DNA from: Comamonas thiooxydans
GTDB lineage: Bacteria; Pseudomonadota; Gammaproteobacteria; Burkholderiales; Burkholderiaceae_C
Direction: 5' to 3'
NCBI RefSeq assembly: GCF_002157685.2
Contig: NZ_AP026738.1
Location: 5,270,001 to 5,334,000, forward strand
Length of the DNA stretch: 64,000 nt
The notes below the pieces were generated by a model. The model had not been told where the DNA came from, made no database searches, and saw only the letters and a program-made list of their open reading frames with translations. Shown piece by piece: positions 63,359 to 64,000 of this stretch; position 1 is the first letter of the stretch, and each line of letters opens with the position of its first letter. A program made the translations under genes and the position numbers.

Positions 63359-64000
63359 GCAATGCACTGACCAACGACCTCTGCCGCCGGCTGGGCATAC
63401 GTCTGCCCATCTTTGGTCTGGCCCACCGCATCGAAGTGGCCGCCGCTATCTCACGGGCCGGCGGGCTGGGCGTCTATGCAGCCGCGCGTGACGGCCCGCA
63501 CGAGCTGCAACAGAAGCTGCGCCAGCTGCGCGAACTGTGCCCCGACCACCCGGTGGGCGTGGACCTGCTGCTGCCCACCGGCCTGCCCGAACACGACGAC
63601 CGCGTAGCCGTGGCTGCCGCGCTGCCGCAGGGGCACAGGGATTTCGTGCAGGGCCTGTTCAGGCAATACGACGTTCCGTCGGCCACCGAAGGCAACTTCT
63701 TCTCGCAGTACGTGCGCTCGCAGAGCCTGTTCGAGGAGCAGGTGGACGCCATTGCAGACAGCGATATCGAGGTCTTTGCCGCCGGCGTCGGCACGCCGGT
63801 GGAGGCGCTGGCACGCGTCAAGGCGCGCGGCCTGCATACCATCGCACTGGTCGGCAGCGTGCGCCATGCGCAGAAGGCGATCGCTGCCGGGGCCGACGTC
63901 CTGGTGGCCCAGGGCTATGACGCGGGCGGCCACACAGGGCCCATCGGCACCTTCACGCTGGTGCCGCAGATCGTGGCGGCAGCCGAGGGCCGGCCAGTAA
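63355..64000 (+). CDS. nitronate monooxygenase-like FMN enzyme (partial, 3' end outside window)
   Basis: The 215 residues present form the N-terminal part of a TIM-barrel flavoenzyme of the nitronate monooxygenase/2-nitropropane dioxygenase family. The start LGIRLPIFGLAHRIEVAAAISRAGGLGV fits the family, but the usual QAPM after the first strand is replaced by GLAH. The later AQGYDAGGHTGPIG block (FMN phosphate and active site) is typical. It overlaps the acyl-CoA dehydrogenase by ATGA. It may not act on nitronates; enoyl-reductase relatives exist. Confidence 0.82.
   Translation, partial: MSNALTNDLCRRLGIRLPIFGLAHRIEVAAAISRAGGLGVYAAARDGPHELQQKLRQLRELCPDHPVGVDLLLPTGLPEHDDRVAVAAALPQGHRDFVQGLFRQYDVPSATEGNFFSQYVRSQSLFEEQVDAIADSDIEVFAAGVGTPVEALARVKARGLHTIALVGSVRHAQKAIAAGADVLVAQGYDAGGHTGPIGTFTLVPQIVAAAEGRPV

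Noticed and set aside
1..64000. CRISPR arrays, prophage, insertion sequences or integrative elements
   Set aside because: No regularly spaced direct repeats, transposase, integrase or phage structural genes were seen. The tRNA pair shows no integrase or partial tRNA copy nearby.

Overview
The window looks like chromosomal core sequence from a high-GC betaproteobacterium of the family Comamonadaceae, most likely Comamonas (C. testosteroni group). This is inferred from the gene content: orphan Bug/TctC-type binding proteins, a fabA-fabB pair, type III pantothenate kinase and a phhA/hpd pair. Dispersed intergenic repeats fit the same group. I see no phage, insertion sequence, CRISPR array or rRNA operon. 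Almost every stretch is explained by a recognisable gene.

Layout: (1) 1-5888: a 2-aminoethylphosphonate (AEP) uptake cluster (binding protein, ATPase, fused permease, start of a FAD oxidoreductase) with a divergent LysR regulator. (2) 5885-9356: the complete dTDP-L-rhamnose set rfbBDAC. (3) 9426-20507: housekeeping and envelope genes (coaX, a BON-LysM protein, galE, a rhodanese, a YgjP-like metalloprotease, plsC, gmhB, fabAB, lnt, corC, a GNAT enzyme). (4) 20651-24789: phenylalanine/tyrosine catabolism, with an Lrp-type regulator divergent from hpd, an orphan Bug protein and phhA. (5) 25031-32153: a DUF3772/MscS channel, a lipase-like hydrolase, fadD, two tandem tRNA-Val(CAC) genes, a hemerythrin and an MBL hydrolase.

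(6) 32161-40310: an iron-uptake region. A ferric-siderophore reductase and a DUF2798 protein face a MarR regulator across two 15-bp operator-like palindromes. A Fur box precedes a Fiu-type receptor followed by piuC, and a second, FepA-like TonB receptor lies further on. (7) 40667-57413: mixed housekeeping (slt, 5-formyl-THF cyclo-ligase, queC, a GST, cca, an alcohol dehydrogenase with a strongly structured leader, trxC, DUF2905, a Bug protein, a MidA-like methyltransferase, a FolM-like reductase with folB, ttcA, a lipoprotein, DUF2501, a phosphatase, a D-threonine-aldolase-type enzyme, a phosphoribosyltransferase). (8) 57421-64000: a Bug-M20 amidohydrolase operon and a LysR regulator divergent from a CaiB/acyl-CoA dehydrogenase/nitronate-monooxygenase-like operon that runs off the right edge.

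No wholly new system is proven here. The best leads are the four-hairpin leader of the alcohol dehydrogenase, the MarR/siderophore-reductase divergon, the Bug protein inside the aromatic amino-acid locus, the uncharacterised CaiB-Acd-NMO operon, the paired tRNA-Val genes that differ only by one compensated base pair, and three families of dispersed palindromic repeats.
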